A stretch of 64,000 nt of DNA from Chaunax sp. Z400. Taxonomy: Eukaryota > Chordata > Actinopteri > Lophiiformes > Chaunacidae. The DNA is taken from positions 310,001-374,000 of the forward strand of contig JBAGJB010000170.1 of the NCBI GenBank assembly GCA_037577475.1, written 5' to 3'. The notes beneath the pieces are model-generated. The model made no database searches. It was not told where the DNA came from and saw only the letters and a list, made by a program, of their open reading frames with translations. This document shows positions 22,572-34,803 of the stretch, in pieces. A program made the position numbers and the translations under genes. How positions within the stretch are numbered: the first letter of the stretch is position 1; every line of letters begins with the position of its first letter.

Positions 22572-24176
22572 CTGAGGACAAGGCACTACACACTTCTAGC
22601 CAACTGCTCTGTTAGAGCTGCTCAATGTCCAGGTGTGGAAGGTGCTGGTTTTTACTTTCCCATTCTTACAGGCTCATCAAAAACCAGTTGCTGTTCATGG
22701 AAACTGTTCTTCCTGTGAATTAAGAGACATCTTAGTTCAGAGCAGAGGACACTGCACAGACCAACTATTACAGTGACTTGTTACTTACTTACTTACAATA
22801 CGACTACTTCTTCTACTAGTACTAGTCCATTTACTACTACTTATACAGCACCGTAACATTTCCAGCACTGCACTAGTGATGATGGTAATAATGGCACCAC
22901 AGTTATTCACACTGATCTGAACTTGTCAGTATGTCCTGGCCTGCAGTGCTGCAGCAGTTGAGAGGTGTGAGACTTTGTGTGGGGAGATAAGGACAACGGA
23001 GCCAGCCGCCGCCACCATTCTCAGTAACTTCGACCTACTTGTAGAAAGAGTTTGGTAACCACCTGTCTGTCCCACACCGCCTCACTGCAGCCACATGATG
23101 GAACTGCCAGTGTTAGCCTGGAAAAGCCTCTCCATGTCTCCTCCCTTCTCTTCAGACACTGGGTTCACTTTTCATTCTGTGGTAACCTGTTTACAGAAAC
23201 CACAGAGGAACAGCTGATTATAACTGGAGTTTCAAAACCTCTCAGCACCACCTTAAGACCCAGGGATATAAACTATAAATATATATAATATATGATATAA
23301 TGATATATAGTTATAGTTCAGTGTAAACACTGAGACCATCAAATCTTAACATTTGAATGTGTTTATTATTTATAATGATTTTGTCCTCTTACTTTTTGTG
23401 TATTATTTTGTACTTTCTTCCTGTCAGTGTTACTAAGGTTCAGGATAAATTGTTATTTAGTGGTGAAGACTTATCTGTGGCTGATGGGCTGCTTCTGGTA
23501 TTTTATCACTCGAAGTTCTTAAGTATTTGTAGCAGAAAGTACTTACAGTATCAAAGTAAAAGTACTTTGAATGCACAGAAACGGCCTGTGTACATGTTGT
23601 TACTGCTACATTAATGTGTATAGTATTTTTTTATTGTTGTATTTGTTGGTGATTTTGTTAATTTGAACTATTTTACATTCTGCAATTACTGCAAGTAGTC
23701 GAGGCTAATTAAAGCTGTCAGATAAAAGTAGTGAAGTACGAGTACAATATTTCATTTTCATTTGTAATAGAGCAGAAGTTGCATGAAATTAAAGCACTCA
23801 AGTAAAGTATCTCATGCTCAATAAGTACAACAGTGAACGAACATGCCTTGTTAGGCCAATACAAGTACACCAGTACTGTAATGATCTATAGTAGTACTGT
23901 TATTACTACTGTTCTGAAAATGAAAGGAATCTAAAAGTAGATCAGCTGGAGAACAGGTTACACAATGACGTCATCACTGGTAGATATTACAGTGAAGGCT
24001 GCATTTGGAACAGTTAAGCTTCAGAAATGTCAACCCAACATATAAAGAACAAATAGAGCTCCAGTCACAGGAAAACAACACGGACTGTTAGATTACAGGA
24101 TCATAGAGGTTCCACCGGCTCTGAGCTGAAGCCACTTTTTAAGAAGAACACAGTCATGTTCTAAAATGTGTCTTAC
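22572..24176. other. No gene seen; putative first intron of the unrecognised gene
   Basis: AT-rich sequence without convincing coding frames, RNA genes or named repeats. It would be intron if the promoter/exon at 24177-24292 drives the exons at 22571-21237. Confidence 0.5.
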
Positions 24177-24292
24177 CAGTGTTCACTGCGTTCAGCTGCG
24201 TGGCAGCAGTCTCTCTGCGGTCACGCTGTCTCGGTTCTGCTCTAACCGGGAGGGACGGGACCTTTATAAAGCAGCACCCAGTGATGACGTCA
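24177..24292 (-). promoter_or_regulatory. CRE + TATA promoter with a first-exon candidate
   Basis: Read on minus: a full CRE palindrome TGACGTCA (24285-24292), a TATA box in GCTTTATAAAGG (24261-24272), an expected start near 24235, and a short exon ending at the donor GTAAGA (24171-24176). The spacing fits a real core promoter. The likely target is the unrecognised gene at 22571, which has an acceptor before its ATG, but no transcript supports this. Confidence 0.5.
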
Positions 24293-26207
24293 ATAACTCC
24301 TCCTATAGGAAAAAAAACACAAACGCGTGTGTTAGGAGAAACGCGAGAGGCATTATTCTAACACGATCGATGTGAAGATGACGTATACCCAGATAAGACG
24401 CATTACAGGCACTGACTTTTCTATGTATTCATGAATCAATCTTAGTCACTTCTGAACTTTGATTATTTTGTTATATGACACCAACGTTGTGTCTCCAGTG
24501 TTAGAAGTAGAACAAGGTGCTCCTGTAATTAAATGAGATCTTCTTTATTAATAGCCTTGAGAACTTCTTGTCCATCGTTCTTGTCCAGTTTAACTAGTCT
24601 TTAGATAAATGTACAGTACATGTATTTCTTTTTTGCTTTACGTCTTTTTGTTTGTTCATGTTTCAAACTAACATTCAAGTCACAGATCTTTTTTTCACTT
24701 TAACATTGTAAGACAGGGTGTTTTTCAAAGTTTTCTTTAATTTCTCAGGTAATCATAATTAATATGATTTCAGTTGTTTTATGTTTAGTTATGTTTAATG
24801 ACTCAATTTCCAATATATTTATTGAATTAATCAATGGTCATCTACACACAACAGTTATGGAGAAATCAGACCATAAACGTGGTGTTATATTTATCTAAGG
24901 ATAGCTGTAGGACATCTCACCTGCTTTCACTTAATAAAACTGCCTTCTTAGATTCACTGCAAACTTTACCTGCTGCTTTCATGTATTTTATAGTTTTTAT
25001 TCTGTAAGTATTGCACAAACTATTTTCATTCTGTTCTATGAATGCATACATTATGTCGATTGTCTGGGTTTTTCTTTGTTTTGTATGTTGAGCCACACCT
25101 AAGATGATTTTCTGTTATGAAAGTCAATAAAGTTTCTGATTCTCAAACAATACATATGAATGCAAACCTAATTTTGACTAAATGTGTAGTTTCTGCTTTT
25201 TGGCTAGTATAGACAGTCCGTACACACTGCAGTAAAGCATTCTTTTTTATTCAAAAAAATGTTTTAGATAAATGTAATTTCCAGCTTTTGGCAGGAGTCA
25301 AAGACAATTTGTTGTTGGTTCAAACATAATGATGAATGGACAGCAACATTCCAAGTTATCACCATGTTCTCTTAGTAGTTCATCAAATGTTTAACAGATA
25401 CAAAGCAGAACAAAGAACATTTATTTCTCTTCAGATTCAAGCACTTGTCCTCATATTTAGTGAATCAGTGCCAAACAAACCCCAAACTAGAACAAAACCA
25501 CTTTTAGGACTGCGGCTCTAGAGACTGGACATGCATGTAAAAGAAAGGTCACATGTTCACGCCCCATAACATCCATGTCCCCTGGCTTTATATAACTCCA
25601 TCAGCTACACTACATTAAAATGGCACACACACAATAAGAAAGATAAACAACTTAACAGGGTTTATTTGGAACTGATGCTTACATAGATTTCAAAAGGCTA
25701 CAATATAATTAATAATCAAAACTGTACACATAAAAACAAAAGCTGACATCCTCTGCAGCTTAATAAAGGACTTTATAATCAGGACCCTCTTTTCACAAAC
25801 TAAAACATTCAGTCTGTCTGTGAAACATCCAAGGAATGAAAATAATACAGAAGAAACTTTTTTTTAAAGAAATACAATGCAATGCAAATACAATCCCCAC
25901 AACAGGCAGCGAGTATCCTCAATTTCTTTAACTATTTTCCTTACAAAAGTATTTGTTCTAAAACTGATGAAAAACCTTCATAGTAGTTCAATGTGTTAAT
26001 GAGGAGGTCGTCAAAATCCCAGTTTTACCGGTTTAGTTTGTTTAATGACTGTTCACCCTCCAGATACTCTTAGTAAATAATGATAGTTAAATAAGAAAAC
26101 AAAGCGACTACAGCAACACCACTGTTAGCTAAATGCTAGTGTCGGAACCCTAGCATGCTAATAGGAGATACAGACAGAGAGGGGGAGAGAGGGAGAAAGG
26201 TCTCTTT
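24293..26207. other. Intergenic, nothing recognised
   Basis: AT-rich sequence. A polyadenylation-like GTCAATAAAGTTTCTGATTC lies near 25126 on plus, without a recognisable coding region before it. No RNA gene or mobile element was identified. Confidence 0.5.
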
Positions 26208-26276
26208 TTGTGAAATGCCTTGAGAAACCCTTTGTTAAGATTTGGCACCATACAAATAAAACTGACTTGACTTGAT
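26208..26276 (+). mobile_element. LINE L2-type 3' tail fragment
   Basis: The sequence TGCCTTGAGAAACCC...GATTTGGCACCATACAAATA followed by AAACTGACTTGACTTGA matches the usual fish L2 3' end (CTTGAGA, then GATTTGGCGCTATATAAATA and a short ATTGA-like repeat). Only the tail is present. Confidence 0.6.
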
Positions 26277-27658
26277 ATTCTGATATTTAGCAGCTGATGC
26301 TCAGGACAGCTTGCTTTAGCATGTTGGAAAGCTAACATTAAATAGCATTAAGCACAAACAGAGATGCTTGAAGGAAATGCCAGTAGTTCTGCAGCTATAG
26401 CAAACCAAAGTAACAGTAAAACTTAATTTCTGTTGGAGTAAGAAAACTTCCCTGAAAATATGTCATAATAAGGTATGTATGTGTAGCCAGTACTTGGTGA
26501 TAATGAGTAACATTAGCTGACATTACAGGTGGACTAGTGGCTATAGCGTTGGAAGACTCTGGGAACAGGTAGGAGGAAATGATTAAACTGATGTACAGGA
26601 TTTAATGAGACTCAGACAAAAGTGCAGTTGGAAAAAGTACCATGTATTAAAGAAGGAATGCAAAAATAAAAATAAACAGTATTTACAAAATCAAACGATA
26701 GCCATTCAAATTATATTAATACTCAATTCAATATTCATTCAACAATAATCATAGTTCAATTGGCTGCAAAGTTTGTAGCTCCAGCACCAAGGGATGTCAG
26801 TTATAGTCCAAACGTCATGTAAATCAGTCAGTCAACAAGGGAACGATTGGGCTGGAATGTGTGATGGATTGAATGAGTGAGTGAGTGAGTGAGTGAGTGA
26901 AGGAGGTCAGTCTCTCTCCTATCACCCAGGCAGGCAGGGTGAATGCAACAGGTTTCTTCATAATAGGAGGTGTTCCTGGTCAACAGCTCGCCATCCTTTT
27001 TCCCCCCCAAGGAAATAAACCTGGCCTGTATAAGCAGACAAGGCCAACTTTAATACACGGATTTGTTAAAACCAAACAAAATACCAAAATACATTCAGTG
27101 ACTTTACAGCTGGGATCACTAGCTTCAAGTTCACACCATTCAGTGATAAATCATCAAGTGTAACTGCTGTCCCTTAAAAGAACAGAATAATTCAATGGAA
27201 TCAATATGATTTAATCAATAATGCTTTTGCACTGGATCATTACGATCCGGATAGAAAAGTTCACTTCTGTTAGCAGACTTAGCGTTAGCCGCTAGGCTAA
27301 GTTAACTAGCGGTAGCTGCTAACAGTTTACGTATGACATACAAACCACTCGTGTCATCATGTGTGCTTCGCAACAACACATAGATAATATTACAGACAAA
27401 ACAATCAGACCAATGCAGTAAGAAGGTTCAGCAGTGTTACCTAGGGCGATAGCTGCATGCTAACACAATAGCTTTAGTGCAACTCACCCATTCGAGAGTT
27501 CAGCTCGTTCACGTAATAGCAGTGAGTTAAGTCACAGGACACATCTACAAATCGGCAATAAATTACAATTCCGTACATTGCATGTTCAACAAGTTTGAAG
27601 TTGGAATACACGAATAAAGCATGTTTAATTACCGATCTGCAGCAGCTCTGTTCCCTCA
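26277..27658. other. Intergenic, nothing recognised
   Basis: No gene seen. It includes a (GAGT)n microsatellite at about 26871-26900 and a GCTAGC-rich stretch near 27290. It is the single-copy-looking left flank of the giant palindrome. Confidence 0.5.
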
Positions 27659-28245
27659 CACACCATACACGCCAAGCCATTCATTTCCAATGGTAAGCAG
27701 CTGGCACTACCGGTATAACGCCCTGCGGCTGCTCTGATTCGATGTGGAAAATACCGCGATAGTTCGCCCGAGAACTGGGCAGATACATAACATGATAACA
27801 TAATATACTACGATTGAAATGCATTTAGCATATATTTACATTTTGAATATAGGACCTGGGTTACATATGTATTCCATGTGTAGATAAGGGTAATAGTGAT
27901 TTAAAAAACAACTAAAACAGGGTCCATGATGAATTTAGCAGCCATCTTCACACATTACAGCAGCTGATATTAAAGAAAACAAAAAGAGTATAATAAGAAA
28001 AATGTATTTATATAGAAAAAAAGAAACCAAACTATGATTTTTGACTGCTGTGCTGGTAAATTTAAAAAGGAGCTGTAGCTTTTTTTTATGTGCTAACAAA
28101 TTACTCCAGACTGTCAGAAATAAAGGTGTAGCAGATTAAAAAAAGGCTCATCCAGACATTTTTCCTTCAACATAAAAAAGAATGTTTTGTATTTGCTGTG
28201 GAAATGGTTGTGTTAAAACTGATGTCACAACTCCTTTAATATATT

Positions 28246-31200
28246 ATTATTAACCTTTATTTAGACAGGGAAATCCATTGAGACTGGAGTCTCATTTTCA
28301 ACGAAGCCCTGGTTACATACAATAATTTAAAACATGATACAATTAAACACAATTCAAAAGCAAAACAAAAACAATAGAACAAGAGGAAAAGTAATAAAAA
28401 ACATCAGCCTTAAATGGTGCCATGGTTATGAACAATAATCTAATCTAAAACAATTAAGAGACAACAAAACAGGGGGAAAGCAATGAGACATGACATTAAT
28501 AGCAGCAAATCAATCAATAAAATAATTTCAAGATAAAACATTTGCAATCCTCTACGTCCAATTCATATAATAAATCTTTAAAAATGGTCAAGGAGATGAT
28601 TGTCTTTAATTTAGCAGCCTCTTGGAACTTATTCCAGGCTCTAGCCACACAATCGCTAAAAGCAGTTTTTCCTTGTTCAGTTCTAACGGTTGGCACTTCG
28701 AGGAGTAACCAATCCTGAGATCTTGTTTGGTGGGCATTAGAGCGCCATGAAATTAGTGATGCCAGATAGCTGGGTACCTTCTGTAATATAGCTTTATAAG
28801 CATAAATAAGCAGGTGCTGCCTACTCCTTGTGGAGAGTGATGACCAACCTACAGCCTGGTAAAGATCACAGTGATGCATTCTAAAATGATAACCAGTAAT
28901 GAAACGAAGTGCTGAATGATAAACAGTATCGAGTGCTTTCAATGTGGTAGAGGTAGCATGCATATAAAAAATGTCACCATAATCAAGTACAGGCAGGAAA
29001 GTGGACTGTACTAACCGCCTTCTAGCTTCAGCTGAGAAGCAGGATCTATTTCTAAAGAAGAACCCAAGATTCATCCTTAGCTTTTTAACTAGCTCATCAA
29101 CATGATTTTTTAAAGAGAGCTTTTCATCAATAACAATACTAAGGTACTTGTAGGAGGACACTTTTTAAACTTTTAAACCATTTAGAGTACAAATATTTAA
29201 ATCAGTTCCCTCCAGGGAGCGGGATCTAGAAAATATCATATATTTTGTTTTTGTTCCACTTAAAACATGTTTAAGATCAAGGAGTGCGTGCTGGATTGAC
29301 CCAAAAGCAGGATGCAGGATAGATAATGCTCTCCTCAATGTAGAAGCAGATGAATATAACACAGTGTCGTCAGCATAAAAATGCACCTTACAGCCATTGT
29401 CAAATGACGCAATGTTATTAATATACAGTGAGAAGAGTAAGGGGCCTAAATTTGAACCCTGTGGTACTCCTTTAGTGACCTTCAGAATGTTCAAATGAGT
29501 AGAATCTGCAACAATACGTTGAGTTCTATCTGCAAGATAGTTTGTGAACCATTGGTGGGCATTCTGGTTATGCCAGCTGCAGCTAGTCTATCTAATAAAA
29601 CTGAGTGGTCGACTGTATCAAAGGCTTTAGACAGGTCGATGAATAAAGCAGCACAGTGGTGTCCATTGTCAAGAGTACATATGATGTCATTGAGAACTAG
29701 AGAAGCAGCTGAAATGGTGCTATGACCTGATCTGAAACCAGACTGAAAGGTATTTAAAATGCAATTTGTCTGTAGGAATGAATTTAATTGACGATTTACA
29801 AAAGATTCTAGAGTTTTGGCTAAACAGGAAAGCTTGGATATTGGACGGTAATTATTTAAATCTTTACGATCTCTTCCCTTGTGAAGTGGGAGCACGTAAG
29901 CAGTTTTCCAGATAGGAAACAATTCCTGTTCTAAGAGACAGATTAAAAATATATGAAACAGGTCCAGCTATGACTGAGGCAGCTGTCCTCAAAAGACTGG
30001 GGTCAAGCTGGTCGGCACCAATCGACTTTTTTGAGTCTATCCTAAAAAGAGCATCACCAACTTCCGATTCAGATAGTGGACTAAATGAGAAAGTACTCCT
30101 AGGATTCCCAGAGAGCTCTTTTCCTGATTGACAGATGTCTGGTTGATAATGTTGTCCTGAGATGGCAGTATTTTTCAGATTGATTTTATCAAATAAATGT
30201 CGTGTGTTAATAAAATGAGAATTAAAAACATTACAAATTTCTGCTTTGTCATTTACGGGACCGTTGTCAGACGGTAATTGGAGAGGAAGTGGAGGGGTGG
30301 AATTATTCTTCATTGATTTAATTGTATTCCAGAATTTAATTGGATTACCGGCACTCAGTTGTAAGGAATTAAGATAATATGAGGATTTAGCTTTACTGAT
30401 CATAGGAGTGCATCTGTTTCGCAACTGCCTAAACAGAGTCCAATCTGACGCATCCTCAGTGTTTCTAGCCTTTGCCCATGCAGAGTTTCTCTTTGTGTTA
30501 TTTCTGATAGCTCGTGTGAGAACCAGGCAGTATATCTGTCCTTAATACGTAGTTTCCTGTAAGGAGCATGTTTGTCAGCCACAGAAATAGGTGAAGGCTA
30601 GGTGTGGGTCTGGTATAAGAGTCACTCTATCTAAATTACATGTATTCAGATCATGTAGGAACCCCTGAGTGTCAAAGTGCCTGAAATTCCTTTTAGTTAA
30701 AATGCGTGTCTTTGTTCTACATACTTTCACATTCCTAATGCAAGCAATTGGGCAGTGATCACTGAAATCTTGGGGAAAAACTCCACTGGCTGGATATCTC
30801 TGAGGCATATTGATGTGAATGATGTCTATCAGGGAGGATTTGGAGCTGCATTTCACATTAGGACGTGTTGGCTTGGTTATTAATTGTGTTAGGTTTAAAT
30901 TTGTGCACAAATCTTTGAGGTCGTTTTTTCCCAGTCAACGTTTAAATCACCCATGATTAGCAATTCTGTAGCTGTATATGGAGAGAAAATGTCAAAAAGA
31001 TTATCAATTGCTTGGGGGAGAGCTGAAGGGGGTCTATATGTCCCAATCAGTGTCAATGATGTTTTTCCCCCAAGATTTACTGACAAAGCCAGACATTCAA
31101 ACTCTTTTGGAACAGATGATGAGATGAGTACTGTTACCGGGAAACATGTTTTAACAAAGATAGCTACACCACCACCTTTCCCTTTTCTGTCTGCTCTAAA

Positions 31201-31386
31201 AAGGTTAAAACCAACAATATTAACAGCAGAGTCAGGGACAGTATTTTTCAACCAAGACTCAGAGATGATTAAAATATCTGGGTCTGTCTGTTGGATCAAA
31301 ATATTAATATAGTCCCGTTTAGAGACCAAACTTCTTGCATTTATGTGGAGCAGCCCAAGTCCTTTTGTATATATGAGCTATTTATA
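28246..31386 (-). pseudogene. CR1/L2/Rex-type LINE, left palindrome copy
   Basis: A non-LTR retrotransposon polyprotein. The endonuclease part starts with LLHINARSLVSKRDYIN and contains LIISESWL, GGGVAIFV, IGTYRPP and LLIMGDLNVDW. The reverse transcriptase part has NNYRPISKLSCLAK, FQSGFRSGHST, LFIDLSKAFDTVDH, KGVPQGSNLGPLLFSLYINN and the catalytic FYADDTVLYSS box. The C-terminal region has SYKYLSIVIDEKLSLKNHV. The 3' end, in the LINE's sense, is CTCAATGGATTTCCCTGTCT, AATAAAGGTT and a short AAT repeat. At least five frameshifts and an in-frame stop (after NGLKV) break it, so it is dead. The 5' end is truncated: no ORF1 is seen. Confidence 0.9.
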
Positions 31387-32452
31387 CATCATGGTGGTGC
31401 TAGAGGCCATGTCAGCAGTAAAGTTAGAAGACATCTTCCTCTTGGTGCCATGATCTGACAGTCCATCTAATAATTAGTAATAATGTAGTAAAGCATTCGC
31501 TCCAGTAGAGCTTCTCCCAGTAAAAGACTGGGCGACTCCCACTGACCAGCAGTGGAGGACCGTATTGGGCAGCTCTCTGTGTGAAGCCTTTTATTCTGGA
31601 TAAATACAGACTTATAAATGCAGGTATTAAAATGACTGTTTAAAAACAGCCATATGTTCAGTGTAGTTTAGTTTATTAAGTTTATTTACATCAGGGACCA
31701 TGTACAAATACATTAGTCTCAAGTAAGAGAGACGATGCTTTGCAGCAGATTTAGCTACTAGCTAATTTCCTTCACATGTTGCTCCTGTAATAACAGTCCT
31801 ACTCTACAACCCTTAGATCGAAGGAGCTGATTTGATTTGTTCTGAACTTTATATCAAATCTCCTGTTTTCCTCCTAACTTCACCTCATCAAAACATTTAA
31901 GTTACTTCTCAATGCAACACACAATAATATAAACACCAAAAGAAAAAGGGAATTAGTCTGAAGTCAGTGCTGGTCAAGTTACAACAGTTTCAAAACAGCT
32001 GATAAAAGTTAGATTGATCCTTTTCAAATTAAGACAAAGGAGTGATGTAACTAGAGTACATTTCATACAATCTGACTGTATGTTTCCACTATGTTTGTGT
32101 TGTTCTGTACCCATAAGGACATGTTAGCTACTACCAGCTTCTACTTGTTGTTTAGCTCTGTTGTTATACTTGCATGCAACACTGTTGATCCACATGATTA
32201 ATGCTTATATATCTATATGCTTACCATTACGTGAGAATGAAACGCCGAGTTAGTACGACTTCAATTACCACTCCTATGGTACAGCATCAATACTTTGGTT
32301 TCCATCGTTGTCTGTTTAAAGTAAGACCCTGGAAGGGATCACAGAGCAGTAAACACATTAATCAGATGGCTCTATATAATGGAGAGCTATTGTTAGGGGA
32401 GAAAAGGTTTGACATGAGAAGAAGTGAGAAGATTATTATACATTACTACAAG
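31387..32452. other. Unassigned sequence of the left palindrome arm
   Basis: About 1.06 kb mirrored at 37919-38984. A 94-codon frame (32201-32485 plus) exists, but its end is made of the minisatellite and it has no recognisable domain. The stretch near 31680 (TTTATTTACATCAGGGACCA) may be an old LINE tail; this is weak. Confidence 0.5.
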
Positions 32453-33763
32453 AAACTAAAGGTTTATACTAAAGGTTTATACTAAAGGTTTATACTAAAG
32501 GTTTAACTAAAGGTTTAACTAAAATTTTTATACTAAAGGTTTATACTAAAGGTTTTTACTAAAGGTTTATACTAAAGGTTTACACTAAAGGTTTGACTAA
32601 AGGTTTATACTAAAGGTTTAACTAAAGGTTTAACTAAAGGTTTATACTAAAGGTTTATACTAAAGGTTTATACTAAAGGTTTATACTAAAGGTTTAACTA
32701 AAGGTTTATACTAAAGGTTTAACTAAAGGTTTATACTAAAGGTTTAACTAAAGGTTTATACTAAAGGTTTATACTAAAGGTTTAACTAAAGGTTTAACTA
32801 AAGGTTTATACTAAAGGTTTATACTAAAGGTTTATACTAAAGGTTTAACTAAAGGTTTATACTAAAGGTTTAACTAAAGGTTTATACTAAAGGTTTATAC
32901 TAAAGGTTTAACTAAAGGTTTAACTAAAGGTTTATACTAAAGGTTTATACTAAAGGTTTATACTAAAGGTTTAACTAAAGGTTTATACTAAAGGTTTATA
33001 ATAAAGGTTTATACTAAAGGTTTATACTAAAGGTTTATACTAAAGGTTTAACTAAAGGTTTATACTAAAGGTTTAACTAAAGGTTTATACTAAAGGTTTA
33101 TACTAAAGGTTTAACTAAAGGTTTAACTAAAGGTTTATACTAAAGGTTTATACTAAAGGTTTATACTAAAGGTTTAACTAAAGGTTTATACTAAAGGTTT
33201 ATAATAAAGGTTTATACTAAAGGTTTATACTAAAGGTTTATACTAAAGGTTTATAATAAAGGTTTATACTAAAGGTTTATACTAAAGGTTTATAATAAAG
33301 GTTTATACTAAAGGTTTATACTAAAGGTTTGACTAAAGGTTTATACTAAAGGTTTATACTAAAGGTTTAACTAAAGGTTTATACTAAAGGTTTATACTAA
33401 AGGTTTATACTAAAGGTTTATTACTAAAGGTTTATTACTAAAGGTTTATAGTAAAGGTTTAACTAAAGGTTTAACTAAAGGTTTAACTAAAGGTTTGACT
33501 AAAGGTTTATACTAAATGTTTATACTAAAGGTTTATACTAAAGGTTCAACTAAAGGTTTATACTAAAGGTTTATACTAAAGGTTTATACTAAAGGTTTAT
33601 ACTAAAGGTTTATACTAAAGGTTTAACTAAAGGTTTATACTAAAGGTTTAACTAAAGGTTTATACTAAAGGTTTAACTAAAGGTTTATACTAAAGGTTTA
33701 ACTAAAGGTTTATACTAAAGGTTTATACTAAAGGTTTATACTAAAGGTTTATACTAAAGGTTT
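32453..33763. repeat. 12/13-bp minisatellite, left arm
   Basis: Interspersed units AAAGGTTTATACT (13 bp) and AAAGGTTTAACT (12 bp), with rare GACT, ATAAT and TTACT variants, run for about 1.3 kb. The same order of units appears reversed in the right arm. Confidence 0.95.
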
Positions 33764-34093
33764 GTTGAGCCGCATTTTGTAATAACGGTGCATTTTGTAA
33801 TAAACGTCCAAAATGTAATAACTTTTTCATTTCATTTTGTAATAAAGCCGCATTTTGTAATAAACTGCCGCATTTTGTAATAAACTGCCCCAACGCATTT
33901 TGTAATAAATTTTGCCACATTATGTAATAAGTTATTACATTTTGAGAAGATTATTACAAAATGCACTTGCAACTTTTTTATTCTCTAGAAAATGTAATAA
34001 CATGGTGCATTACGTAATAACAATTCTAAAGCATTGTTTATTTGTTTGTTAATTGTATTTTATTTTACTTTAAAGTATTTGTAAAAGTTAGGT
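33764..34093. repeat. GCATTTTGTAATAA motif cluster, left arm
   Basis: At least nine copies or near copies of GCATTTTGTAATAA occur, first in one orientation and then inverted (TTATTACATTTTG, ATTACAAAATGC near 33950). They are followed by an AT-rich spacer to 34093. Mirrored at 36280-36608. Confidence 0.85.
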
Positions 34094-34803
34094 AATGAGA
34101 TGCGAAAAAAAATTGGTAATGAGATGCGAATTTAAAAAAAAAAAAAAAGATTAAAAAAAATTGGTAATGAGATGCGAAAAAAAAATCGGTAATGAGATGC
34201 GGGGAAAAAATGGTAATGAGATGCAAAAAAAATTGGTAATGAGATGCGGGGGAAAAATAAAATAATAATTGTTAATGAGATGCGAAAAATAAAATTGGTA
34301 ATGAGATGCGGAAAAAAAATTGGTATGAGATGCAAAAAAACCAGGAAAAAAACAAAAAAAATTGGTAATGAAATGCGGAAAAAAAAGTAATGAGATGCGA
34401 AAAAAAATTGGTAATGGGATGCGAGAAGGGAAAAAAAAAATTGGTAATGAGATGCGAAAAAATATAAATAAAAAAAAATTGGTAATGAGATGCGGAAGAA
34501 AAAAAATTGGTAATGAGATGTGAGAAAAAAAATTGGTAATGAGATGCAGAAAAAAAAGAGAAAAAAATTGGTAATGAGATGCGGGAAAAAAATTGGTAAT
34601 GAGATGCGAGAAAAAAAATTGGTAATGAGATGCAGAAAAAAAAGGGGGAAAAATGGTAATGAGATGCTAAAAAAAATTTGGTAATGAGATGCAGGAAAAA
34701 AAAAATAATAATTGGTAATGAGATGCGAAAAATAAAATTGGTAATGAGATGCGGAAGAAAAAAATTGGTAATGAGATGCAGAAAAAAAATTGGTTTAAAA
34801 AAA
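34094..34803 (+). repeat. GGTAATGAGATGCG + poly-A array, left arm
   Basis: About 25-bp units composed of GGTAATGAGATGCG followed by a variable A run and TT. All are in this orientation until 34803, where the array flips to its reverse complement. Confidence 0.95.

Noticed and set aside
29495..29725. Plus-strand frame over the LINE (and its mirror at 40646-40876)
   Set aside because: It is the antisense shadow of the reverse transcriptase region.
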